Shown here: positions 40,320 to 50,462 of the stretch, piece after piece | Numbering within the stretch: position 1 is the first letter of the stretch | How the letters are laid out: each line of letters starts with the position of its first letter | Source: Nannochloropsis salina CCMP1776 | Taxonomy: Eukaryota > Sar > Eustigmatophyceae > Eustigmatales > Monodopsidaceae | Length of the DNA stretch: 64,000 bases | Direction of reading: 5' to 3' | Assembly (NCBI GenBank): GCA_004565275.1 | Contig: SDOX01000096.1 | Location: forward strand, 228,415 to 292,414 | Translations under genes and position numbers: made by a program | The notes under the pieces: model-generated | What the model saw: the letters and a program-made list of their open reading frames with translations, nothing else | Told to the model about the DNA's origin: nothing | Database searches by the model: none

Positions 40320-42092
40320 TTACTTGAGGAAAAAGGCCTTCAAGACCGATACAGTGGCCCCGATAATCGCCAAGAGCACGCCCAGAGCCGTGATGCCCTT
40401 GTTCAGCAGCACCTCCCTCTTGACAGCCGGCGTCTCAACAACCTCCCCTTTTGCCACCTTTTGCGCCATCGTCTTGATGAAGATGATGGCAGGAAAGATG
40501 TAGATGATGCAGGAGCCCAACAAGGCCCCCCCCAGGGATACCACGAAGCCCACGTCCCGCAAAAAGACCGCGAGTGTGCTGACGACAGCCAGAAGGACCA
40601 GCGTGGTTACTGTCTGAGTCCTGGCGCTGGGCGCCTTGCGTCCCAGGAGACTCAAGACCCCGTCGCGGATGCCCACGAAGGTCAAAGGGTAGCCGAAGAC
40701 GATGCTCGCCCCAATCGCCAACCGGCACATCTTCGCCAGCACGTCCTGCTCGGCGTAATTGTTAAGTATCAGCCCCTGGCTCGCCCCTCCGAAGGTCAGG
40801 TAGCCGCACCCCATGATGAAGGCAAAAGCGGCGGTACAAAAGTTGAAGGAGTTCTTCACCACTTTGTTGAGCTTGGGAATGGAGCGATTCTCCAGCTCCG
40901 TGTAAAACTTCGGGGCGTTGTAGTGCGCGATAAAGGAGGTGGAGAGCATGGAGACGAGGACGAAGACCATCGGGCTCAAGAGAGGGGAGGACGACCCTGA
41001 GAGCAGAGAGGGGCGAAGGGAAGCGGCAATGGCCTCATGGAACTGGCCCCCCGGCGCGTAGGATCCGTCCAGCAGCCTCAGTGCGATTACAGCGCCCGTG
41101 AAGACAGTGCCGAGGATGCCGAGCAGGGAGAAGGGGGCGAGGGGTGCGAAGCTCTTGAGCATGCAGAGGGGAAGGAGAACCAGGGAGGTCATCCAAACGA
41201 TAACGTTCGTCCGCTGCGCCAACAAGGCGGGAAAGCCCGGCGTGGCCCCGAAGAGCGAGGAGAAGGAGTCGGCGATGATGATGCTGAAGGCCGTGCAGGC
41301 GCAGAAGGTCTTGAAGGTGCAGGCGGCGGGGACCATCCAAGCGGTTTTCTTCCCCACAGACTTCTCCCAGGCCTCCCCGTACGTTTCCACTTTGTTAAGA
41401 GCACAGACCCGGGCGATCAGCGTGAAGCAGTAAGCGGAGAGCGAGCCCATCCCCATGGTGAGGGCGACGGCGGGGACCAACGCCATAGGGTTGCTGGAAA
41501 AAGCTCCCACGCCGGAAGGGAGGGAGAGGACGCCGGCACCAAGGATATTTTTGACTGGAGAAGGGGGAAAAGGAAGGGAGTGGGAGAGAAGAACCGGAAA
41601 TTGAGAGGTCTGGCATCCTCCGAGGCTTGAAAAGATGTCTTTTGTTCATTCATTGAAGCGTCCTCAATCATGTGGCGGTCGGACCAGGAGGCGAACAGTG
41701 TGAGGAGAGCAAGTACATGGTAAAGGCGGACCCAAATTGAGTCCATCGCGCCGCCTGCCCTCTCTTCGCAGGCAATACTTACTGAGATTGAAGGTGGCGG
41801 TCGAGACGGAGGAGCCCTTGTTTCCATCCCCGCTCTCTGTGCCTGCTGGTGGAACTTGAAAACTACCCTCAGCGGTGACGGCCGCTCCGCCTCGAATCAC
41901 AGCAACGCGTCGGCGTTGGTTGAGGATAGGAGGGCGCTTGGTGTTGCTGAGGGTGTGGGACGGTACAGTGGCCAGGAAAGTGGCCGGAAAGTGGGGGCGG
42001 GGACCAGGAAATGGTGTGTACAGTGGAGAAGAGTGGCTAAGGGCCGCCTGCGGCAACAGCAACATCGCCGTGGCTGCTGCTGTGGCCTTCAT
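40320..42092 (-). CDS. AAAP (SLC38/SLC32-type) amino acid transporter with N-terminal presequence
   Basis: Exons 42092-41783 and 41554-40320, with a 228-nt phase-1 intron (GTAAGT...TCCAG); 514 residues. The N-terminus is hydrophobic (ATAMLLLPQAALSHSSPLY) and then Ser/Thr/Arg-rich for about 80 residues, like a secretory or bipartite plastid presequence. The transporter core starts at NLIKNILGAGVLSLPSGVGA, the conserved first helix of AAAP permeases, and about ten more hydrophobic segments follow, including CGYLTFGGASQGLILNNY and GYPLTFVGIRDG. These are proton- or sodium-coupled amino acid carriers. Location in a plastid envelope or endomembrane is inferred; substrate unknown. Confidence 0.85.
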
Positions 42093-43635
42093 GGTGGCAG
42101 TGTAAAGGTTGTCTGTGCTGTGTGTGTCATGGAAGTGTGATTTCGTCGTGAAAGAATGTGTTGTCGTGTAAAAAGAAGGAGAAAGACCGGGCAATGTGGT
42201 GACGATGCCACAGTTGGTTCCTTGCATTTAAAAATGCCTTCAAAGAAACCACACGTTTTATGTATGTCGCCCTGCCCGACCAGCGAGAGGCTGGCCCTGG
42301 GTGCAGCTCGATATTGCTGATGGTCGCCGCCTCGCGATTATGAGGCGAAAGACGCTGGAGATGGTCTCGCCTCCCCCGCTTTAGCCCGAAAAGAAGGCAT
42401 TTGGCCATCCAAGCTTATGTCCGGTGAGCGTGCGCACATCTTGCAGGACGAAGACACGTGTACCGTATGTGTATCATCTTGTCTTTAAAGAGAAAGCCTG
42501 GTGTCCCCCCACGAGGTCGGTGTATGCGGTTCACCCGACTCGCTTTTTCCAGTCGGTGGCGTGTCTGCATATAAAGCATGTATCCTGAGATACCTTTATG
42601 TAGCACCAGAGAGCGAGCCGGAGGGTCTATCGATTTGTCCGAGGTTTCCCCTCTCCGTACCCGGTTCTTGACACCCCTTGCAACCGCGGGCACGCCCACG
42701 CGGGAATGGACCTCTTTCTTTTTTTGTCCACGCCTCGCGATGTGGTTTTTGCGGGGACGGCGCGTTCCCTTATCTTGCAACTCGTCGGTCACCCCATCGG
42801 TGTCGCGTCGCTCGGGGGCCGAGAGAGCGTTGGAATTCTCAGCAGATTTCCTGCTGATTTTTCTTTCAAGCATTCCCAGGCCACGCCGAGCTGATCTTGA
42901 CACGCCGTGCTCAGGTTGCTCATGGGTGATAAGGGGCTGGACGCACGTGTCGTGTGTATATTCCAGGAAGTTTCGTCGGGTTATACTAGGGCCAGGGGGG
43001 GTTTTCCTCGCCCGACAGGCCAGCGGACAGCAAAGGGCAACACGTAGCCACGCCTGCAACGTGACCACGCCCATGCTTCGATCACTCACTGACCCAATTA
43101 CACGCGCTTCATAAACACCGAACAGGTTGACCAGGGGACAGGCAGCAACTGCCTGTAACAGGGGAGCGCTTGGCTTTACAAGTGCTTCTTCCCCCTCGGG
43201 TTCTGGGTGCCCCTGTTTGGGTGAAACGAGCGAGAGTCAACAAGTGTGAGCAATGATTTGGCTTGTCACGACTCCTGTTTAAGTCAACTCGTCTGTTAGA
43301 TATCTGCTGTATGTACCTACATATCTGATCGCCACACAGCGGAAATCGAACGAGACAGTTGTCGCACACGAGTTACGTTGGGGTGAGATCCTTGATACAT
43401 TCTGTGGTACCTCATAGGGTGTGAAACCCGCGATTTGGACTACGTTTTTGAAACCTGCTGGCTTTACCACCCCCTCTTGTGTTTCGGATATCTGTTACCT
43501 GATATCCGGTAGCGCATTGGTCGGGAGGACAAGAGTCGAGTTCTGTGTCTCCTGCGCTCTTCGACAATCTGCTCCCCCAAGCCCCTCTTCGCGTCTAGTC
43601 TTCTAGCCCAAAAAACATCAACAAAACCGGAAAAA
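42093..43635. other. Intergenic, divergent promoter region
   Basis: 1.5 kb between the transporter and the FLZ-like gene. Overlapping open frames of 178 codons (plus) and 224 codons (minus) at 42415-43114 have Arg/Ser-rich, unrecognised products and are treated as chance. No repeat or RNA gene seen. Confidence 0.4.
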
Positions 43636-45429
43636 ATGGTCAGGTACTTAAGCGGGAACGGCGCCGTGTTCCACCACGCGCAGCTTCGTCGCAGCGTGTC
43701 CGCCTCGGACTCCCCTTCTTGCACCGCAGCCGACCAGAAGAAAGAAACTTGCCCGGGCGGGATCCTCCCTCCGCCCTTTCCCGGCCGCAGTGCCACGATT
43801 GCAAGCAACACCTCCACCTCTTCCTCTCCCTCGGTCGCCACCACGGACACGGGACTGAGCCACCTGAACCTTTCCCTCCTGGGGGGCTCCGTGTCCTCCT
43901 CGCACCTGGTGGGAGGGCAGGCCTCGCCCTACATGCGCCAGGCACGAAAGGACAGCTTGGGGAGCAGCATTAGCAGCATGGGGGGCAGCGAGGGAGGCTC
44001 TCCTCGGGTGACTCGGGCGGAGTGCGAAAACTGCGGCTACGTGTTTTTGTGCGCGTACTCCAAGGGCGGGAGCACCTACTGCTCTCTGGACTGTCGCACC
44101 ACCCACAATCTGTACGGCGTGGAAGACGCCTTTAACCACATGGTCACTGGCACGTCCCTGGAGGCGGCGGCTCACTCCTTCTCTGTCACGCCCCAGAGGC
44201 AGGCTGTGTATGCGCACCGACCGCCCCCTCGACAGCCTCTCCCGGGACCTCAGGGTAGCAGCGAGGCTCCGAGAGCCCGGATGGACGCGGCGCGCTCCAT
44301 GGTGCGGCAAATCGAGCATAAACAGAATGCGGCAGCTCTTGAAGACGTCAACATGGGCGCAGGCACTGGCGTGTGCCCGTCTGGGGTGGGAGGGGGAGGA
44401 GGGCAGGACGCAGACGGAGCCCGTGCACGGACGGGCCAGGCGACCGGTCAGGTGGCCCCTGCGTCCAAAGAGGCGGAAGCACCCCCCCCTCTGGAGCCTC
44501 GAGCGGAGGGTGGAGAGGGTGCCCACAGCGCGATGACGACGGCGGGTCTTCGTCGACCTCACGAAGGTCTGCCCTGTCAGGAGGAGATGGCAACGCCGGC
44601 GCTCGCCCCGGACCTGAAATGCTCGCCTGGTCAGGCCCTCACGGACCCCCCGGCCCTCGCCCCCATGCCGCCACACCCACGTCCGCCGCTTTCTCCTCCC
44701 TCGTCTCCCCTCTTCCTCCACCCCGTCGCGGTACCGAGGCCCCGCCCGGCCGCCTGTGCGACGCCCTTGGAGATGATCATGCCCTGCCTGAGCAGCTTTA
44801 GCACCAGCGGGGGGGAGGAAAGCGCGGCGGCAGGCGATGGTCAGGGCCAGTCCAGCCACCCCTCGTACCCTCAAGCCTTTCCTCGACCCCTGCCTCCCCC
44901 GACTGCCGCCATCCGTTCGCGGGCCCCAGGCTCCAAGAGTGACGAGGGGAGCCCCCTCCCCTTTGACACGGCGCACATCGCTTCTTTGGAGCGGCGTCGG
45001 CACGCGGCCTTGCACTCGCACCATCCAGAACATTCGGGGGAGGAGAGGGGCAGGCAGGGGCACGGGGGAAGGAGGAAGCCGGGAAGGATCGCTCCCACTC
45101 GACCCGATGGAAGCTCGCTGAAGAGAGAAAGTCCTAGGGCCTCCCCATCTTTTACCTCTTCCTCGGCCTCTTCCTCCTCCTCCTCGCCCTCTCCCTCCTC
45201 CTCCTCCTCGCCGCAGCCCAGAACGCGACCTGTCCCCCTCCCCCGCTGTACCCGTCTCCCCAGTGAGCGGGAGCTGGGGGAGGCATGCCGAGTGCAGCAG
45301 TGGCAGCAGCAGCAACAACAGGAGCTCGATCAACGACCGACCGGGTTGCAGGGAAAGCAAAGCCTGGAGGCCTCCGTCAAGGCAGACTCGGCCTTCGAAC
45401 GGTCTGGCACCGCCATCCGCACTGTGTGA
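43636..45429 (+). CDS. FLZ-like zinc-finger protein
   Basis: 597 residues in one exon from the ATG at 43636. Near residues 130-160 a compact cysteine motif, C-X2-C-X15-C-X3-C, reads RAECENCGYVFLCAYSKG and TYCSLDCRTTH. The second half, YCSLDCR followed by a polar helix, is the hallmark of FLZ (DUF581) fingers of land plants, although the loop is shorter than the usual 17-19 or more residues. FLZ proteins act as adaptors for SnRK1 kinase. An extra cysteine sits in the loop. Everything else is disordered: Pro/Ser-rich, a poly-Ser run, and a Gln run near the end. Assignment to FLZ is tentative; a lineage-specific zinc ribbon is the alternative. Confidence 0.6.
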   Translation: MVRYLSGNGAVFHHAQLRRSVSASDSPSCTAADQKKETCPGGILPPPFPGRSATIASNTSTSSSPSVATTDTGLSHLNLSLLGGSVSSSHLVGGQASPYMRQARKDSLGSSISSMGGSEGGSPRVTRAECENCGYVFLCAYSKGGSTYCSLDCRTTHNLYGVEDAFNHMVTGTSLEAAAHSFSVTPQRQAVYAHRPPPRQPLPGPQGSSEAPRARMDAARSMVRQIEHKQNAAALEDVNMGAGTGVCPSGVGGGGGQDADGARARTGQATGQVAPASKEAEAPPPLEPRAEGGEGAHSAMTTAGLRRPHEGLPCQEEMATPALAPDLKCSPGQALTDPPALAPMPPHPRPPLSPPSSPLFLHPVAVPRPRPAACATPLEMIMPCLSSFSTSGGEESAAAGDGQGQSSHPSYPQAFPRPLPPPTAAIRSRAPGSKSDEGSPLPFDTAHIASLERRRHAALHSHHPEHSGEERGRQGHGGRRKPGRIAPTRPDGSSLKRESPRASPSFTSSSASSSSSSPSPSSSSSPQPRTRPVPLPRCTRLPSERELGEACRVQQWQQQQQQELDQRPTGLQGKQSLEASVKADSAFERSGTAIRTV

Positions 45430-46706
45430 GGCCCGACCTCGCGTTTAGAAGAGGAAAGGAAGAAGGAAGGAGAAGGGAGAGACACGGGGCTTGGGACAAG
45501 GCAATTGGCGCGTGGAAATGATACTGATTTATACGAATTGGAGTAGATTCAATAAAATATGTATATGTACATATCTATAGATATATCAGCATATCAGTGG
45601 AGGTGAAGCTGTGATATTTTGGAAGACATACGTGTTCGGGGACGATGGGGGCAGCATTCGCGCTCTCAAATCTTTCAAATGTATCGATACCCTGAGTGTA
45701 ACGCATTTGATGTTTGCCCGGTTTGTACACATGTCTGTAAACCACTTTTGATTTTAGGTAGTCCGCTAAGGTGTTGGGAGGCTCGTCGAAGGCTGGAAGG
45801 AACCCTGCCAAGCCTGGATGTGTGTTTAATTTTTGAGCATTTTGAGACGTTCAGACAATATTTAATTTATGAGTGAGGAGAACAAACGGGGAATAGTAGA
45901 GGTAGAGGCGTTGACGCGTGTGTAGGTTAGATGGGTAGGGTAATTAAGAGGGAGGAGTCTTGTTTTAATCTTGTAATGGCTGGCATGTCTTGATGGTTGA
46001 CAGCACACGCTATATTCAAAAATATAATGCTGACACGATACTGTCGGATTAAAATAAACGCCAGCTGCCGGCGTGTATAGGTGAGGCATAAGTCGTCTTT
46101 TCGCAAGAGTACCTATTGTGTGCCAGTGAAGGCGGTCGATGAGGCGCCGTCACGCTCGGTTATAGAATCGCCTTGGGGTCTTGATTGAGAAAGACTCTCC
46201 GGGGATTGAAAATTGATAGAGGATATCTATTCAACTCAGATTTCTGCGGTGCGCTTAGCAGAATATGTGAGTGTGTTGTCCGAGTGAGAATGCTATGAAG
46301 CTGACGCCAGGCAAAGAACGCGCCTGAGGGACGATACATGTAGTCGTATGAACTCTGGCAGGCAGCACCAACCTCCTTGTCGCACCAGACCAGAGCATTG
46401 ACCGTTGAATGAATTGGCGTCAGGTTTGAGAGGTGTAAAAGCTGACGGCAGAGGGAGAAAAGTTGATTGAAATGGATGTTTTTTATTCCTGGCAAAACAT
46501 CGTATGATTAAAAGAAGCAATTTCTACTAAGCAAGACTTAATTGATTTGTCGTCCAGGCATTTGGGACTAGGGTAATACTACAAGAAAAAGACATGAACA
46601 TTTGCCACCGAGATGGGTGGGGTTGCGGCACCGTGATGTCGTACACATCCTTCCATGATACTTTTGGTTCGCTCCCGACTAGCCGCTTCCTCCCTCTCTT
46701 CTCTTT
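45430..46706. other. Intergenic with unassigned candidate exons on the minus strand
   Basis: AT-rich. Minus-strand candidates are a spliced-looking exon at 45632-45813 (listed separately) and an open frame at 46160-46495 without an ATG whose middle (WCDKEVGAACQSSYDYMY) looks protein-like. A short TATA/ATAT repeat lies at 45558-45595. No gene model could be closed. Confidence 0.35.
45632..45813 (-). CDS. Candidate internal exon, unknown gene
   Basis: Bounded by an acceptor (CACATCCAG) and a donor (CAC followed by GTATGT), with an open frame encoding LAGFLPAFDEPPNTLADYLK, then KVVYRHVYKPGKHQMRYTQG and IDTFERFESANAAPIVPEH. Amino-acid composition and borders look like real coding sequence, but no family is recognised and no linked start or stop exon was found with certainty. 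It lies on the strand opposite to the FLZ-like gene, just beyond its 3' end. Confidence 0.3.
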
Positions 46707-47666
46707 TCAGAAGGAACGCAGGCCCGACATGCGCCTCAGGTGCTCAAAAGACAAGTAAAACGTCAGAGACCAGGGGGCCATCCGCAGCCAGTTCAGAAAA
46801 CAGCCTCTCCAGAGCGCCTGGTACCCTTCTTCCCGGACCACGCTCCGCAGGCAGTCGAAAGACGACCGGTACAACAAGGCTTTCCCCGTGACCGCGTCGC
46901 AGGGCTGGTTCATACAGCGCGTCTTGACCACGTCCGCGGGCGTCCCCAGGAGAGCTGCCACCAAGCCAGCAGCCAGCGAGGCACAGGCATGCGTCCGCGC
47001 GTTATCCTCCAAGGCCCATCCGCCCTCCTTCTGATCCCGCAGGAGGTACTGTTTGGTGCAGTCGTAGGTAGTCAAATCCCCAAGCTGCACGAGTGCTGCG
47101 CGTTGGCAATTCGGCACCCATCCTCGCCAAAGCCCGCGTAGCCCACCTTCCCTGAAAATCGCCACGAAGGCCTCGCGGGTGGAGCGATAGAGAGGAGGGA
47201 GGCCCGCGCGGCGACGGCCTACTTCCGTTTGCATCCGGACCTTGACCACGTCGGCGGGGGAAGAGAAAAACTGACCAATCGCCCCCGAAAGCATTCCTGC
47301 GGCTACGGCCTTGTGAAGGGGAAAGCTGCCGTCTGCGTCCCGTCCCAGCACGTCTTCGCGCCAAAATTCATAGAGACCCAGGCGCGACCCGGAATAGACA
47401 ATGTGCCGGAGACAGGCCGGCATCAATCCCCGCCATAAATTCATGTATCCCCCCTGTTCCTTTGCCACGGCCTCCTTGAATATACTGAGGACGCGACTCC
47501 GATAGGCTTGGTGGGTGGCGCGCTCTCCCCTACTTATCCTCTCCGCCTGTAGAAGCGTCTTGAACAGATCCAAGGGGAAGGTCACGGTTTCAGCCACGCA
47601 CGCCGACAGGCAAGACAAGCCATAAACGGTACCAAAACTGAGACCCGATGTATTTGGATTGCCCAT
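46707..47666 (-). CDS. Mitochondrial carrier family protein, UCP-like
   Basis: 319 residues in one exon. Three tandem carrier repeats each carry the signature PX(D/E)XX(K/R): PLDLFKT, PADVVKVRMQ and PADVVKTR, and the closing W/G segments are LWRGLMPACLRHIVYSGSR, LWRGWVPNCQRAALVQLGDL and LWRGCFLNWLRMAPWSLTF. YSGSRLGLYE, the LGDLTTYD turn and MNQP after the third motif are typical of uncoupling proteins and the related dicarboxylate/oxoglutarate carriers, best matching the UCP4/UCP5 branch. It is expected in the mitochondrial inner membrane. Transported substrate cannot be read from the sequence. Confidence 0.88.
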   Translation of the reverse strand: MGNPNTSGLSFGTVYGLSCLSACVAETVTFPLDLFKTLLQAERISRGERATHQAYRSRVLSIFKEAVAKEQGGYMNLWRGLMPACLRHIVYSGSRLGLYEFWREDVLGRDADGSFPLHKAVAAGMLSGAIGQFFSSPADVVKVRMQTEVGRRRAGLPPLYRSTREAFVAIFREGGLRGLWRGWVPNCQRAALVQLGDLTTYDCTKQYLLRDQKEGGWALEDNARTHACASLAAGLVAALLGTPADVVKTRCMNQPCDAVTGKALLYRSSFDCLRSVVREEGYQALWRGCFLNWLRMAPWSLTFYLSFEHLRRMSGLRSF

Positions 47667-48430
47667 TTGACTTTAAAGTTGAGATCTTTAAGACATCAAT
47701 TTTCTTATACTACCGTGTCAAGGGCAGGGCCTTGAAAGTCCGACAGGCAATATCTGCAACGCAAACCTAGACGCAGAATGCCCCTCATCCAGAAGAAAAG
47801 CTTGTTGTTGGCAGTTGATAGAAAGCGAAAAGGCGCACCATGCAAAAAGAAAAAGGAAAGTTGGTGATGGAGGGGCGGAGGAGAGCTGGACCGTCCCCTT
47901 CCTATAACCTAAGCTGCTTCAAATATACCCCATACATCCTGTGTAATGACAAACAGCCGTAAAAACTTTTGTAAGGTACTACGTCTCAAATGTTTTGAAG
48001 GTGCATCTTAGCTTCTGTGATGAATTGAAAAGGATGGTCGATCATCCCTTATCGCGAGGCTTACGCAGGCCATGCAATCTTACGGATCAAAACGCGCTCA
48101 AAGAAGCCGAACCCAGAAGACCGTGCAAAATAAGGAGGGGGACAAAATTGAAATCATCTATTGCTTGTACGGTGCTTGTGAGTGAGAAGGAAGGCGATCG
48201 GAGCCTTACGGTGCTGAAAGTAGAGCAGCGATCTCAGAAGGGAACAAGTGAGGAGGTTATTCGCGGCCCATTTAGCGTCATTTGGAAATGTAGACCAACC
48301 AAACTTCCGAAAAGAAAGTATAAAATCCATTCAATATCAATGTTCTTTTCTCATATAGCTACAGCCTGTCGTCTGGCCTCGTGGGTTTTCAGTCCACATT
48401 TTCCCTTCCTCCGGGGACTCCTGTGGCAGA
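47667..48430. other. Intergenic upstream of the carrier gene
   Basis: Holds the carrier promoter and the 3' flank of the SDR gene. A 163-codon plus-strand open frame at 47995-48486 overlaps the SDR 3' end antisense and has no recognised domain. Confidence 0.4.
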
Positions 48431-49571
48431 TTACAGAGCCGAGTACCCCCCGTCCACTAAGAGGGAGGCGCCCGAAACAAAACTAGCATCCTCGCTGGCC
48501 ATGAAGGCTACAGCAGCCGCTATTTCCGCAGGAGTACCCATTCGATGCTGTATCATGTGACCCGTCAATTCGGAGACCATTTCCTCCATACTTTTGCCCT
48601 GTTATGAAGGTCGTTGGCCTTAAGCATATGATGGAAAAAAAGACAAATCCACGTAGCCAATCTGCAAAAACTGCCACATTTCTTCACCGCACTACTACGA
48701 CTGCTATGCATGATGATTCTATCCGTTCCCTTTGCTTACTTGGCTTGCGGCATGCCGCTTTGTCGCCTCTGTGAGAATGGGGCCGGGGCAGACGGCGTTC
48801 ACTCGAATCCCGTAGGGCCCGCAATCAATGGCAGTGCAGCGCGTGAGAGCGAGGACGGCAGCTTTTGTGGCACTGTAGGTGCACATGCCCGGTTGTCCGA
48901 CAAAGGAGGAAATGGACCCGAGGTTGATGATGGAGCATCCCGCTGCTCGGATAGGAGATCGGTGGGAGGCGAGATCAAGATGCAAACTGGTCCGTGCTCA
49001 GTGATACCCCTCCTCACAAACACTTACACGCCTCGGTCGAGCTTCCACGCGTCTTGGTGGCTTTCATGACGCGAATGGCATGTTTCGAGACGAGTCCGTA
49101 GCCCTTAACATTGCTGGCCATGACGTTGTCCCAGTCCCTCTCCTCCGCCATTTCAGCGCTCTTCAAGACGAATCGCGCCGCATTGTTCACCAGTACGTCC
49201 AATCTCCCATCGGTGACTTCGATTTGATCCAGCAATGCACTTACAGCAGTTTCCTGAGAGATGTCGACAATGGCTGTGACAGCCCGGCGTGCGTGCTCCT
49301 TGCCATTGTCCACTTGATTGAGCGCCGCCGCCGCAGCCTCGGCTCCCTCTCGATTCGTGTCAACAATCCATACTTTGGCCCCCTCGGCGTGAAATCGCTC
49401 ACAAATACCTGTCCCAATACCGGCCCCTCCGCCTGGGATGATGGTGATGTTGAGTGGGAAAGACTTACATGAGCTCAGCAAGAGATAGGCTACGCAAAGG
49501 ACGCTGGCTCGTGCTTTCAGATGCTTACCGGTAACAAGCACAACCTTGCCCTCAAAGCGCCGCTGCACCAT
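48431..49571 (-). CDS. Short-chain dehydrogenase/reductase (classical SDR)
   Basis: Exons 49571-49529, 49432-49028, 48942-48740 and 48598-48431; phases agree; 272 residues. Classical SDR motifs are present in order: VVLVTGGGAGIGTGI for the cofactor-binding turn (split by intron 1), VDTNREG with an aspartate at the end of beta-2, favouring NAD(H), NNAA, IINLGSISS with the catalytic serine, the YSATK active site, and PGPILT, ending in LLVDGGYSAL. Substrate unknown. Introns are 96, 85 and 141 nt; intron 1 is a multiple of three and has no in-frame stop, so a retained form would keep the frame with 32 extra residues inside the nucleotide-binding loop. Confidence 0.9.
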
Positions 49572-50462
49572 TCTTCCTGTATCAGGCGTGAATATTCTTA
49601 TGAAATCGTGTGAATTCTATCGCGTGGAAGGAAAAAAAAGCGAGGTTTCTGTCATAGCAGGCTGTCACGATCTCCCTGTTGAAGGCAGCACTTCTCGAGA
49701 TGATTACCCTGCGTCCTGGCTGAATAAATGAATGAGGATGCCCCCCAGTATCCCAAACCACACGTACTCAAAGCGGATCATATTTATTGCGGGAGATGTT
49801 TTTTGGGCGACGGGGTTGAGGAAGACCAGCGAGCCAGGGCAGGCTTTAATATGGCATTTGACTCGGGGTCGTAGTGAGATGCGTCTGCCTTGTCGATCTT
49901 TCCTGCCGGCACATGTCTTTCTACTCGGACGTGGCGCGCCACTCAATGTCTTCCGAAACATCCCTACACGGCTTACACTTCTTCTCTTGTGCAAATATAG
50001 GGCAGGCCTGGCATAATTCTTGGACTTGTTGGGGTGTTCCAATTCGCCCCCGTGTCGGATCAAGTGTTACCGGCCAGAGGAGAAAGCTCCTGTCTTTACA
50101 CCTGCACCCTCTGTCCTCGTTCTCTATCACTGCAAATCGCGTCGTTCCACGGCGGACTGATCAGCCGTGGCGCAGACAACAGCCCCCCTCGGGCAGGTGT
50201 TGAGAAGGTACGTGTCCCAGGTTATTGTCGCTGTTGATGGATCGGGGTCGGAGGAAGAGCAGGACACCAGTCCTCCTAATAAAATGATGTCCGTTAGGCA
50301 ATCCTCCGCCTTAAAAATGCATAACCCATGTAGTGTGACACTGATAGAGTTTCATTGGACGGATTTGTCGCCGCCTTCCCTTTGATGCCTGTCGATTTCA
50401 GGCAGGTATCCTCACCAGACTTGTTCGCCCTCTCCCCTCCCTTTCTTTCTCCGATTTTTTAG
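49572..50462. other. Divergent promoter region, may hold the 5' exon of the START gene
   Basis: Between the SDR start and the first secure START exon. A frame ending GQVLRR at a GTACGT donor (about 50210) would join in phase to the exon at 50463 and create a signal anchor, but it has an in-frame stop 9 nt upstream of its GTG and no ATG. A second frame from an ATG at 49946 uses a weaker GTGTTG donor. Unresolved. Confidence 0.35.

Noticed and set aside
42415-43114. Overlapping open frames on both strands upstream of the FLZ-like gene
   Set aside because: Low coding likelihood, no motif, and mutual overlap; typical GC-rich chance frames.
43648-45360. 570-codon antisense frame to the FLZ-like gene
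   Set aside because: Arg/Gly-rich shadow of a Pro/Ser-rich coding strand; no domain.
47995-48486. 163-codon plus-strand frame
   Set aside because: Its 3' end is antisense to the last SDR exon and its content is not recognisable.
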